Positions 42,167 to 50,696 of a DNA stretch of 64,000 bases are shown here, piece after piece (within the stretch, counting starts at the first letter, position 1; each line of letters begins with the position of its first letter). Location of the stretch: positions 930,001 through 994,000 of the forward strand of contig CAXXTQ010000001.1 of NCBI GenBank assembly GCA_963665005.2. The letters are read 5' to 3'. The stretch is from G963665005 sp963665005. GTDB lineage: Bacteria; Bacillota; Clostridia; Christensenellales; SZUA-584. The position numbers and the translations under genes are program-made. A model generated the notes under the pieces. It made no database searches. It worked only from the letters and a program-made list of their open reading frames with translations, and was not told the origin of the DNA.

Positions 42167-43339
42167 ATGCAGAATTTTAGATTTATCAGCCCGACGCAGA
42201 TAATATTCGGGAAAGGCGTTCAAGAGCATGTCGGGGAAGAAACAAAAAAACACGGCACCAAGATTTTGCTTCATTACGGCGGCGGACATATAAAGAAAAC
42301 AGGCCTATATGACGAAGTGACCGATTCTTTAAAAAAAGCAGGCGTAGATTTTATAGAGCTTGGCGGAGTTATGCCAAACCCTAGGCTGAGCCTTGTAAGA
42401 GAAGGAATAGATATTTGCCGTAAAAATAACGTTGATTTTATACTCGCGGTCGGAGGCGGAAGCGTGATAGATTCTGCCAAAGCTATTGCTGTCGGTGTGT
42501 ATTATGAAGGAGACGTCTGGGATTTTTATCTTGAAAAGGCGGAACCTAAAAAGGCGATGCCTTTAGGCGTTGTACTCACTATTGCGGCTGCCGGAAGCGA
42601 AGGCAGTATGGGAAGCGTGATTTCCGACGAAAAAAGCGAAAGAAAAAATGCCATAAACTACGATATTATTCGTCCCGCATTTGCGATTATGAACCCGGAG
42701 CTTACGTTTACGCTGCCGCCGTATCAAACTGCCTGCGGCGTTACAGATATAATGATGCATGTAATGGAAAGATATTTTACCACCGTGCCAAACGTTGAAT
42801 TAACCGACAGGCTTTGTGAAGCCGTTTTAAAAACAGCAATAAATAATGTGCCTAAAGTACTTGAAAAACCGGATGATTATGATGCGCGTGCGCAAATAAT
42901 GTGGGCAGGAACAGTTGCGCACAATGACCTTTTGACAACAGGGAGAATAGGAGACTGGGCATCGCATAGAATAGAGCATGAATTGTCCGCGATAAATGAT
43001 GTCGCTCACGGAGCGGGGCTTGCGGTAATATTCCCTGCTTGGATGAAATACGTGTATAAAACGGATATACAAAGATTTGTACAGTTTGCGGTAAGGGTAT
43101 GGAACGTTGACCAATCATTTTTTGATGAAGAGCAGACAGCGCTTGAAGGCATAAAAAAGACAGAAGAATTTTTTAAATCGATAGGAATGCCCACCCGATT
43201 AAATGAAATCGGCATTACGGATAAGCATTTTGACAGAATTGCCGAAAGAAGCAAATTTGCCAATGCCGATTATTTAGGAAACTTTGTACAACTTAAAAAA
43301 GATGATATTCTGGGTATTTTAAAATTTGCTGAAAAGTAG
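42167..43339 (+). CDS. Iron-containing alcohol dehydrogenase (butanol dehydrogenase-like)
   Basis: 390 aa from ATG 42167 (TAAAGGAG upstream). Group III alcohol dehydrogenase that interconverts aldehydes and alcohols with NAD(P)H. The N-terminal part has 'FGKGVQEHVGEE' and the dinucleotide motif 'ILAVGGGSVIDSAKAIA'. The metal site is formed by Asp and His residues in 'TDIMMHVMERYF' and the long 'HRIEHELSAINDVAHGAGLAV'. It resembles clostridial BdhA/BdhB and YqhD. Such enzymes regenerate NAD(P)+ during fermentation and are often under Rex control, but I see no Rex-type palindrome in the 42010-42160 region. Monocistronic. Confidence 0.94.
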   Translation: MQNFRFISPTQIIFGKGVQEHVGEETKKHGTKILLHYGGGHIKKTGLYDEVTDSLKKAGVDFIELGGVMPNPRLSLVREGIDICRKNNVDFILAVGGGSVIDSAKAIAVGVYYEGDVWDFYLEKAEPKKAMPLGVVLTIAAAGSEGSMGSVISDEKSERKNAINYDIIRPAFAIMNPELTFTLPPYQTACGVTDIMMHVMERYFTTVPNVELTDRLCEAVLKTAINNVPKVLEKPDDYDARAQIMWAGTVAHNDLLTTGRIGDWASHRIEHELSAINDVAHGAGLAVIFPAWMKYVYKTDIQRFVQFAVRVWNVDQSFFDEEQTALEGIKKTEEFFKSIGMPTRLNEIGITDKHFDRIAERSKFANADYLGNFVQLKKDDILGILKFAEK

Positions 43340-43372
43340 CTTGGTACAGGTGAAAAAAATAACGCATTAAAA

Positions 43373-43405
43373 AAAGAGGCTTTAAAAAGCTTCTTTCTTT
43401 TTTTA
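43373..43405 (+). terminator. Terminator of the alcohol dehydrogenase gene
   Basis: AAAGAGGCTT (43373-43382) with AAGCTTCTTT (43387-43396), then a T-rich run. The following 43406-43700 region is AT-rich and I see no gene or clear repeat in it. Confidence 0.75.
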
Positions 43406-43712
43406 AATATGATTTAAAGCTTGTGCCGGTAATTTAATCAAAATGCTAAAAATCTGCAAATTAAACCGCATTTATCTGTTATGAGCAAACTTATTTACAC
43501 TGTTAGTGATAAAGTCACAGAACTCAGGGACAGCAATGATTTATATTAACCATAGGTTGTGAAAAAAATATCTATGTCAGCCGTGTTACCCGGAGCGAAT
43601 ATTATCAATGTTTTTTCGTTTTAGGTGCATAATATATTTAAAGATTAACGTTTTTTGGACAAGCAGTGCAGAAATGCGCGATTTTAGAAAAAAGATATTT
43701 AAAAGGAAATTA

Positions 43713-43904
43713 ATGAAGGTACAGGTAATAAAAGAAAGATGTCCCCAAAACCATAAATGCCCGGCAGTACAGGTTTGTCCTACAGACGCGCTTACGCAAA
43801 AAACTATTGAAGCGCCTGCAGTAAATATGGAGAAATGTATAGGGTGTAACAAGTGTGTTGGCAATTGCCCGGGCGGAGCATTTATACTAAGTGAGGAGAA
43901 TTGA
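43713..43904 (+). CDS. Small 4Fe-4S ferredoxin-like protein
   Basis: 63 aa from ATG 43713, with AAAGGAAA upstream; the longer frame has no start signal. Two cysteine groups are seen: 'CPQNHKCPAVQVCP' and 'CIGCNKCVGNCP'. The second is a complete CxxCxxCxxxCP cluster motif; the first is spaced atypically, so the protein holds one or two [4Fe-4S] clusters. It ends 1 nt before the CoADR fusion gene, and probably exchanges electrons with it. Confidence 0.9.
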   Translation: MKVQVIKERCPQNHKCPAVQVCPTDALTQKTIEAPAVNMEKCIGCNKCVGNCPGGAFILSEEN

Positions 43905-43905
43905 T

Positions 43906-46359
43906 ATGTCTAAGAAAATTATTATTGTCGGAGGAGTAGCTGGGGGAGCAAGCTGCGCAGCGCGGCTGCGGCGGCTTGACGAACAAGCAGAAATAATCAT
44001 GTTTGAGAGAGGGGAGTATATCTCTTTTGCGAATTGCGGCCTTCCGTATTATATAGGCGGAGTAATTGAGCAAAGGGACAATCTTCTGCTTCAGACGCCA
44101 GAGTCTTTTAACGCACGCTTTAATGTTGACGTACGTATAAAAAGCGAAGTAGTAAATATCGACAGAGAGGCAAAAACGGTAACGGTTCAAAACGGCGATA
44201 AAAAGTACACTGAAAGCTATGATACGCTTGTGCTGTCTCCCGGTTCATCGCCCATAGTGCCGAAAATCCCCGGAGCGGACAGCGCTAAAATAATGAAGCT
44301 CTGGAACATTCCCGATATGGATAATATCGTAAAGGCACTTAGGGAAGATAAAGCAAAATCGGCTGTGGTAGTGGGCGGAGGTTTTATCGGCCTCGAAATG
44401 GCGGAAAACTTAAAGCACGCGGGCCTGTCGGTAACGCTTATAGACATGATGAATCAGGTAATGCCTAACATCGATTTTGATATGGCGCAGATACTGCATA
44501 AGCATTTGACGGATAACGGCGTAAAATTAATGCTTGGCGCAGCAGTAGAGCGTTTTGAAGAGAACGAAGGCGGCGTTAAGGTAATGACAAGTAAAACAAG
44601 CGTTACTGCCGATATAGTTATACTGGCAATCGGAGTACGGCCGAATTCGTCTCTTGCACAAAAAGCAGGGCTTGAGCTTAATGACAAAGGCGGAATAATA
44701 GTAAACGAATCTTTATTAACAGCCGATGAAAATATCTATGCTGTGGGAGATGTTGTGCAGGTTGATAATTTTGTAAGCGGAGAAAAAAGCATGATACCGC
44801 TTGCCGGACCGGCGAACAAAATGGGCCGTATGGCTGCCGACAACATCTGCGGCTTAAATCGGGTTTATAAAGGAACGCAGGGCTCAAGCGTCGCCAAGGT
44901 ATTTGATATGACGGCGGCAAGCACAGGGCTTTGTGAAAAACAGCTTAACGCAGCAGGAAAGAAAATAAACGATGACTATAAAATTACTATATTGCATCCG
45001 CTTGCACATGCAGGATATTACCCCGGAGGAATGCCGCTTACGTTAAAGGTCATATTCGGCAAAGACGGCAAAGTGCTCGGCGCGCAGTCGGTAGGATATA
45101 AAGGCGTAGAAAAAAGAATAGACGTATTGGCGACGGCGGTAAGGTTTGGAGCAAGCGTTTACGATCTTGAAGAGATAGAGCTTTGTTATGCGCCGCCGTA
45201 TTCTTCTGCAAAAGACCCTTCTAATATGGCAGGTTATTCGGCAGATAACATCTTAGAGGGCCTGGTAGACAACGTTACATACGCAGAGCTTGCCGGCCTT
45301 CCAGAAGATACTATTTTCATCGATGTTCGGACGCAAGCCGAATATGAAATGGGTAATATTAAAAACAGTATTAATATTCCTATCGACAGCTTAAGAGAAA
45401 AACTCGATACATTTGATAAATCCAAAGAATATATAATAAATTGTTCAGTAGGAATAAGGTCTTATATTGCCTGCAGGATAATGATGCAAAACGGATTTGA
45501 TAACGTACGTAACCTGGCCGGCGGATATACGACGTACAGGATAGTAAGCGAAGACTATAACATGAAAGGCAATGAGCAAGAAGCAGCCACGAATGAAGAT
45601 AAGGCAAAACCAATGACGATTAAGGCTGATAATACAATAAGCGTAAATGCCTGCGGGCTGCAGTGCCCCGGCCCTGTTATAAAGCTTTATGAAGCTATGC
45701 AAAAAGCTAAAGACGGAGATGTCATTAACATTACGTCTACCGACCCCGGTTTTTTCTCTGACGCTTCGTCGTGGTGTGCCCGCACGCAAAACACTTATCT
45801 AAAAGGCGAAAAGCTTGAAAATAGTTTTTCCGTGTGGATAAAAAAAGGGTGCGAAGGAGACGAATGCCAAACTCCTGTGGGTTCTTGCGGCAACGACAAA
45901 TCGCTTATAGTCTTCAGCGGAGATTTAGACAAAGCGCTTGCGAGCTTTATTATCGCCAACGGCGCGGCTGCCATGGGCAGAAAGGTGACAATGTTTTTTA
46001 CTTTCTGGGGATTGAATATTCTTCGGAAACACGAAAAGATAAAAGTAAAAAAATCATTTATAGAGAAGATGTTTGGAATGATGATGCCAAGAGGAACAAA
46101 AAAGCTTACGCTTTCCAATATGAATATGGCGGGCATGGGCTCGAAAATGATGAAGAGCATTATGAAAAAGAAGAATGTCTCTACTCTTGATGATTTAATC
46201 GCTCAGGCTTTAAAAAACGGAGTTAAACTTGTTGCGTGCACAATGTCTATGGACGTTATGGGCATAAAAGAAGAGGAACTGATAGACGGAGTGGATATCG
46301 GCGGAGTTGCCTCGTATCTCGGCGCTGCCGAAAGCTCTGATACTAATCTGTTCATTTAA
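43906..46359 (+). CDS. CoA-disulfide reductase fused to rhodanese, TusA and DsrE domains
   Basis: 817 aa from ATG 43906 (GAGGAG upstream). Residues 1-450 are a FAD/NAD(P)H disulfide reductase of the CoADR/Npsr group: 'IVGGVAGGASCAARLRR', the active-site Cys44 in 'SFANCGLPYY', and 'VVVGGGFIGLEMAENL'. About 452-548 is a rhodanese domain with 'INCSVGIRS' as the persulfide loop. About 578-650 is a TusA domain with 'NACGLQCPGPVIKL'. About 665-817 is a DsrE/DsrF-like domain. All four parts handle sulfane sulfur on cysteines, so the chain can pass a persulfide from domain to domain, with the reductase releasing it as sulfide. The partner is the ferredoxin directly upstream. Confidence 0.93.
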   Translation: MSKKIIIVGGVAGGASCAARLRRLDEQAEIIMFERGEYISFANCGLPYYIGGVIEQRDNLLLQTPESFNARFNVDVRIKSEVVNIDREAKTVTVQNGDKKYTESYDTLVLSPGSSPIVPKIPGADSAKIMKLWNIPDMDNIVKALREDKAKSAVVVGGGFIGLEMAENLKHAGLSVTLIDMMNQVMPNIDFDMAQILHKHLTDNGVKLMLGAAVERFEENEGGVKVMTSKTSVTADIVILAIGVRPNSSLAQKAGLELNDKGGIIVNESLLTADENIYAVGDVVQVDNFVSGEKSMIPLAGPANKMGRMAADNICGLNRVYKGTQGSSVAKVFDMTAASTGLCEKQLNAAGKKINDDYKITILHPLAHAGYYPGGMPLTLKVIFGKDGKVLGAQSVGYKGVEKRIDVLATAVRFGASVYDLEEIELCYAPPYSSAKDPSNMAGYSADNILEGLVDNVTYAELAGLPEDTIFIDVRTQAEYEMGNIKNSINIPIDSLREKLDTFDKSKEYIINCSVGIRSYIACRIMMQNGFDNVRNLAGGYTTYRIVSEDYNMKGNEQEAATNEDKAKPMTIKADNTISVNACGLQCPGPVIKLYEAMQKAKDGDVINITSTDPGFFSDASSWCARTQNTYLKGEKLENSFSVWIKKGCEGDECQTPVGSCGNDKSLIVFSGDLDKALASFIIANGAAAMGRKVTMFFTFWGLNILRKHEKIKVKKSFIEKMFGMMMPRGTKKLTLSNMNMAGMGSKMMKSIMKKKNVSTLDDLIAQALKNGVKLVACTMSMDVMGIKEEELIDGVDIGGVASYLGAAESSDTNLFI

Positions 46360-46387
46360 AAAGAAAATAGCCGATACCATTTCAAGG

Positions 46388-46452
46388 GCGTGTATTTTTA
46401 TAATGCACGCTCTTTTTAAAAAAGGCTTGTGCAAATAGATTCACACAAGCCT
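46388..46452. terminator. Two adjacent terminators for converging genes
   Basis: GCGTG (46388-46392) with CACGC (46406-46410) then TCTTTTT serves the plus-strand fusion gene. AGGCTTGTG (46423-46431) with CACAAGCCT (46444-46452), with its T-run on the minus strand, serves the gene at 46472. Confidence 0.8.
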
Positions 46453-46471
46453 AAAAAACAACTTATCAAAA

Positions 46472-47125
46472 TTAATTCTGTTCTTTCGGTGGCTCTGTTG
46501 GCTGCTGTTGAGCCGCTTGCTGTTGAGCCGCCTGCTGCTGTTGAGCTGCTTGTTGCTGCGCATACGCCTGCTGCTGCGCATATGCCTGCTGCCTTTGATA
46601 AGCTTGTTGTTGCGCATATGCCGCTTGCTGCTGTTGATATGCCGCCTGCTGTCCGTAAGGCTGCTGCCCGTAAGGCTGTTGCCCGTAGGGCGAATTATAC
46701 ATTGAAGGCGCTGCATTTTTGGGAACAAAAGCTATTATAGCGGCTGTGACAGACATAAGCTGTATCAAAAGAAGGAAAACAGGGAAAAACTGTATTCCGA
46801 AAATTGAGGTTGCGATAATAGACGAGATACTTAAAATGAGCAGCGGAATAGCCGAGATAAGCATGAACACTCCTCCGAGTATACGGCTTGATCTGCATAT
46901 ACTGCCGCCGATAAGGTTAAACAGCGTGACTATAAAGTAAATGACGCCTATAACTATTAAGCTTGAAGCAAACCCTATGGGCAGCATCATTGATGATAAA
47001 CCAAGAGCCCCTAAAGAAGAACTTGATAGTATGCATACGAGCAAAGCTACTATTCCAATTAAAAAATTTATGATGCCTGCAATAAGGCCTAAAACAAATG
47101 CCGATGTCCTGCCTCTTTTAACCAT
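46472..47125 (-). CDS. Four-helix membrane protein with Gln/Ala-rich tail
   Basis: 217 aa. Four hydrophobic helices (about 8-30, 42-72, 82-107, 110-135) resemble small DUF4064-type membrane proteins. After 'AFVPKNAAPS' comes a 75-residue cytosolic or external tail of low complexity: three 'PYGQQ' units, then runs of Gln, Ala and Tyr. The DNA of the tail is made of CTG/TTG-rich imperfect repeats, so its length may vary between strains. AGGAGG precedes the ATG. The paralogue directly upstream lacks the tail. Function unknown; such tails often mediate self-association. Confidence 0.78.
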   Translation of the reverse strand: MVKRGRTSAFVLGLIAGIINFLIGIVALLVCILSSSSLGALGLSSMMLPIGFASSLIVIGVIYFIVTLFNLIGGSICRSSRILGGVFMLISAIPLLILSISSIIATSIFGIQFFPVFLLLIQLMSVTAAIIAFVPKNAAPSMYNSPYGQQPYGQQPYGQQAAYQQQQAAYAQQQAYQRQQAYAQQQAYAQQQAAQQQQAAQQQAAQQQPTEPPKEQN

Positions 47126-47203
47126 GAAAAAAACCTCCTAAAATAATGAATATTTCTTTTGTATCACAATATTATCCAATAAAGCCAAAATGGCTTTTTA
47201 AGA

Positions 47204-47695
47204 TTAATTTGCCTGCTGCCGCCGTGCTTTTTTTGGAACAAGCGCCAATATTCCGCCCGCAAGGCCAAGCAGTGTAACCGCTATTGTTATAAAAGATATA
47301 ATCACAATACCTATCATACCAAAATCAACCAATTTTTCAAGAGTGGCAAGGACTCCGTTTGTGCCGAACAGTACGGGTATATAATAGAGTATGAATAACC
47401 CTAAAGAGCTGGTAAGCAGTAAAATGCCGCCGAGTACGTTATACTTACGGGAGATACCTGCTCCGGCTAAGCCGAGAATACTAAGCACGAAACCGCCTAT
47501 GCCGATTACATAGCCTGCCGCGCTAAATGAATTTATGCTATCCATATGCGCAAGTATACATTGTGTAAAACGAAAATATTCGCCGAGCAAACCTATTTCT
47601 TTGGGCGCGAGAAGTACGAACATGACTACAAGACCGTATAGAATACTAAAGACTCCCCAAATATTGCCAAGAGCAGACGGCGCTGTCCTTTTCAT
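47204..47695 (-). CDS. Four-helix membrane protein, paralogue of the Q-rich tail protein
   Basis: 163 aa with four hydrophobic helices and a short basic end ('VPKKARRQQAN'). The position of helices, the 'NVLGGILLLTSSLGLFIL' segment and the terminal 'LALVPKKA' parallel the neighbour's 'RILGGVFMLISAIPLLIL' and 'AFVPKNA', so the two arose by duplication. GGGAGG precedes the ATG. It is followed after about 80 nt by the tail-bearing paralogue on the same strand. Function unknown. Confidence 0.78.
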   Translation of the reverse strand: MKRTAPSALGNIWGVFSILYGLVVMFVLLAPKEIGLLGEYFRFTQCILAHMDSINSFSAAGYVIGIGGFVLSILGLAGAGISRKYNVLGGILLLTSSLGLFILYYIPVLFGTNGVLATLEKLVDFGMIGIVIISFITIAVTLLGLAGGILALVPKKARRQQAN

Positions 47696-47841
47696 AGGTT
47701 TACCTCCCGATCTTTTATACTATTTTACTCCTATAAAATTGTCGCGTCAAACCAAGATTTTTTTTGAGTATTAAATATATCGTGAAAAAAGTACTAATGT
47801 CAAAAGAAAATACTGCCTGCAAAATAAAATGTCTAAAAATC

Positions 47842-47872
47842 TTGTTTTTCTACATAAATTGTATGGTATAAT
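47842..47872 (+). promoter_or_regulatory. Promoter of rex
   Basis: TTGTTT (47842-47847) and an extended -10 TGGTATAAT (47864-47872), spacer 19 nt. Confidence 0.55.
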
Positions 47873-47896
47873 AAGCAAAATGAGGAGGTAATGCGA

Positions 47897-48535
47897 ATGC
47901 ATGATAATAAAATATCAGACGCGGTTATAAGAAGGCTGCCAAGGTACTATAGATATTTGGACGAACTTGAAACGGCTGGAATAGAAAAAATATCTTCATC
48001 CAGAATGAGTAAAGAAATGAACCTGAATGCTTCGCAGATAAGGCGCGACCTTAATTGCTTCGGCGGCTTTGGGCAGCAGGGGTACGGATATCAGGTCTTA
48101 AGGTTAAAGCAGGAGATAATGAAGATACTTGGTATCGGAAAAGTTCACAGAGCGGTTATAGTAGGCGCGGGAAACATAGGACAGGCGCTGCTTAAATATA
48201 AAAGCTTTTCAGACGAGGGATATAATATAATCGGGATTTTTGACGCGGATGATAATGTCGTCGGAAAATACGTAGGAGGCCATGAAGTTCTGCCTATGGA
48301 TAAGCTTGCCGATTTTGTCGGAGAGAATAATGTAGATATGGGTATAATCACAGCGCCCAAAAAATATGCGCAAAAGCTAGCGGACGAGCTTGTCAGCCTT
48401 GGGTTAAAAGGTATATGGAACTTTGCGCCCGTTGATGTTGAAGTAAGGCGGGGCGTCAGTGTAGAGAATGTACACCTTGGCGATAGTTTATATATATTAT
48501 CTTATCATATGAGGGAAAACAGTGAAAATAATTGA
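47897..48535 (+). CDS. rex: Redox-sensing transcriptional repressor Rex
   Basis: 212 aa from ATG 47897; the ATG two codons earlier is only 2 nt after GGAGG, so the second is favoured. Rex senses the NADH/NAD+ ratio and represses fermentation and NADH-oxidising genes in anaerobes. N-terminal winged helix: 'AVIRRLPRYYRYLDEL' and 'LNASQIRRDLNCFGGFGQQG'. C-terminal Rossmann domain: 'AVIVGAGNIGQALLKY', 'GIFDADDNVVGK', 'GLKGIWNFAPVDV'. It overlaps yjbQ by 14 nt. Confidence 0.96.
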   Translation: MHDNKISDAVIRRLPRYYRYLDELETAGIEKISSSRMSKEMNLNASQIRRDLNCFGGFGQQGYGYQVLRLKQEIMKILGIGKVHRAVIVGAGNIGQALLKYKSFSDEGYNIIGIFDADDNVVGKYVGGHEVLPMDKLADFVGENNVDMGIITAPKKYAQKLADELVSLGLKGIWNFAPVDVEVRRGVSVENVHLGDSLYILSYHMRENSENN

Positions 48536-48920
48536 TGTTAAGACTTCAAAGCGCAGTCAAATGGTTAATATTTCGCGAGAGGCGCAGGAGTATGTAAAAC
48601 AAAGCGGAATAAAAAACGGCATGCTGTTTGTTTTTGTTCCGCATACGACAGCCGGCGTATCAATAAATGAGAATGCCGACCCGAATGTTAAAAGAGACGT
48701 AATGTTTGCAATGGACCGTGCTGTTCCGAGCAGCGGTTTTTTGCATTATGAGGGAAATTCCGACGCGCATACAAAAGCTCAGATGACGGGCTTTTCGCTT
48801 TCTCTTATAATAGAGAACGGAGAGATAATGCTCGGGACATGGCAGAGCATATATTTTTGTGAATATGACGGGCCGAGAAACCGTAATGTTTATATTAAGG
48901 TTATAAAAAGCGAAGATTAA
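48522..48920 (+). CDS. YjbQ (UPF0047) family protein
   Basis: 132 aa with a GTG start inside the end of rex (GAGGGA upstream). 'FVPHTTAGVSINENADPNVKRD' and 'HYEGNSDAHTKAQMTG' (each shown in part) carry the conserved His/Asp/Asn residues of the UPF0047 family. E. coli YjbQ has weak thiamine-phosphate synthase activity, but the true role is unresolved. It is cotranscribed and translationally coupled with rex. Full length. Confidence 0.93.
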   Translation: MKIIDVKTSKRSQMVNISREAQEYVKQSGIKNGMLFVFVPHTTAGVSINENADPNVKRDVMFAMDRAVPSSGFLHYEGNSDAHTKAQMTGFSLSLIIENGEIMLGTWQSIYFCEYDGPRNRNVYIKVIKSED

Positions 48921-48968
48921 TTATTTATGTCTTTTTTGTAAAAGATGATTACAATGCGGTGTATTCTA

Positions 48969-48997
48969 TTTACAAAGGCAATTAATTATTGTATCTT
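48969..48997 (+). promoter_or_regulatory. Promoter of the first vanW gene
   Basis: TTTACA (48969-48974), 17-nt spacer, TATCTT (48992-48997). Confidence 0.6.
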
Positions 48998-49038
48998 AGA
49001 CACGAATTTACAACAAGAGGTGAAAAGGAGATTTAATT

Positions 49039-50556
49039 ATGCCGAGCAGGGCAAGATATCAAAAAAAAATGAAGGCGCTGTTTATGTTTCTGGGAGTGCT
49101 TATTGTTGCGCTTATTGTTGCGCTTATACTTACACTGGCCACAGGCGGCAATAATAATCCTTCCGATTTAGAAGAACAGCTTTTAAATAAAACTTTTGTA
49201 AAAGGCGTAAGTATATCAGGCATTGATATATCTGGGTTAACATATCAACAGGCTGTTGAAAATGAGCAGCTCACAGAAAAAGCACAGCTTGTAGAGGACG
49301 GCTTTACTTATGCTTTTTCAGTTAACGGCAAGGAATACAGCTATAGCGCCGCAGAGCTTGGAATAACGTCTAACCTAGAGCAGATTTTGCGCGAAGCGGT
49401 CATATTCGGAAATATAGGAGACGGCGCACAGATTCGCCAGCAGCAAACGCAGGCAAGAGAAAGCGGAGTAGATTTTGCTCTTGCTCCTTATGCTGATTAT
49501 GAGGCGGTACTGCAAAAGTTACAAGAATATAAACCGGAGTTTGATATTCTGCCCAAAGACGCAGAACTTGATATTTCTGACGACCTTTTGGGTGAGGCGC
49601 GGTTTACTTATATAGATGAAGTTAAAGGTGTGGATGTAGATATAGCTCAGCTTGCGAATATTATCAGCACCAATATAGCAAATAAAGATTACAGCGTTGT
49701 AAAGGCGCCTGTCGTAATTACGAATCCGAAAATAAGCGTAGGAATACTAAAAGCGAACACCAAGCTTATTTCTACGTTTACATCCGAATTTGAAGGCAGA
49801 GTGCTCGGCAATAAAGACAGAGTTACCAATATAAAAATATTGGCGGATATAGTAAACGGAACAGAAATTCTGCCGGGCGACATTTGGTCTATAAACGATG
49901 CAGCCGGGCCGCGCAATGAGCAGACGGCGAAAACTATCGGCTGGGCAGCGGCGCCCGGAATAAGCAACGGCAGATATGAGGACCAGATAGGCGGAGGAGT
50001 TTGCCAGGTTTCGAGCACATTGTATAATGCGGCAATACGCGCGGAGATGGAGATCGTAGAAAGAAAAGCGCACAGCTGGCCCTCGTCTTATATCGATAAA
50101 GGCATGGACGCAACCATTAGCACGGGAGGCCCCGACCTTAAAATTTCCAATCCTTACGATATGCCAGTATATATGGCGGCATATCTGCATGAGGATGAAA
50201 ATAAGATTACCATTGAATTTTACGGGCCGCCGCTTACACATGGATATACAGTTGACTTTAAAATCGTACAGGTGGGAACAATCACGGCGGCTGATACGTT
50301 ATATCATTATAACGCGCTTACAGATCCGGAAGGCAATCCTATCGGCGAAGGCAAGGAAGTTGTTTGGATAAGCGAAAGAGACGGACAGATATGGGAGGTT
50401 TACAAACAGTATTTGGACGAGGAAGGCGAAGTTATTGAGTCTAAATTTTTCTCGATAAATACGTACGACGCGTATCAAGGCGAAATTTATGTGAACGGCC
50501 CGGATCCCTCAACAGTTGTGCCGACACCGCAGGGGCAAGAAACGCCTGAAGCATAA
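49039..50556 (+). CDS. VanW family protein, membrane-anchored (copy 1)
   Basis: 505 aa. A basic N-terminus and one helix (about 12-34) anchor it; the rest is outside the membrane. Residues about 50-230 form two peptidoglycan-binding-4-like units ('GVSISGIDISGLTYQQA', 'GVDVDIAQLANIIST'). The VanW domain follows at about 250-400, with 'GDIWSINDAAGPRN', 'QIGGGVCQVSSTLYNAA' and 'ATISTGGPDLKISNPYDMPVY'. A G5-like or beta region ends the protein. VanW proteins accompany some vancomycin-resistance clusters, but most, as here, are vegetative or sporulation envelope proteins of unknown activity. AAGGAG precedes the ATG. Confidence 0.92.
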   Translation: MPSRARYQKKMKALFMFLGVLIVALIVALILTLATGGNNNPSDLEEQLLNKTFVKGVSISGIDISGLTYQQAVENEQLTEKAQLVEDGFTYAFSVNGKEYSYSAAELGITSNLEQILREAVIFGNIGDGAQIRQQQTQARESGVDFALAPYADYEAVLQKLQEYKPEFDILPKDAELDISDDLLGEARFTYIDEVKGVDVDIAQLANIISTNIANKDYSVVKAPVVITNPKISVGILKANTKLISTFTSEFEGRVLGNKDRVTNIKILADIVNGTEILPGDIWSINDAAGPRNEQTAKTIGWAAAPGISNGRYEDQIGGGVCQVSSTLYNAAIRAEMEIVERKAHSWPSSYIDKGMDATISTGGPDLKISNPYDMPVYMAAYLHEDENKITIEFYGPPLTHGYTVDFKIVQVGTITAADTLYHYNALTDPEGNPIGEGKEVVWISERDGQIWEVYKQYLDEEGEVIESKFFSINTYDAYQGEIYVNGPDPSTVVPTPQGQETPEA

Positions 50557-50621
50557 GAAAAGCGCCTTTTTGGCTGTCTGATTTTTTTGCATTTAAAGTA
50601 AAGAAACCGAAATAAAATAAG

Positions 50622-50650
50622 TTTACAAGAGACATGATCTATTGTATGAT
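50622..50650 (+). promoter_or_regulatory. Promoter of the second vanW gene
   Basis: TTTACA (50622-50627), 17-nt spacer, TATGAT (50645-50650). Confidence 0.7.
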
Positions 50651-50696
50651 ATAAAAGCTATGTCTAGCTGTTTATTTAATTAGAGAAAGGACAAAC

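Noticed and set aside
46429..46740. Plus-strand frame of Ala/Val-rich repeats opposite the Q-rich tail gene
   Set aside because: Produced by the CTG/CAG-rich repeats read on the other strand; no RBS or family resemblance.
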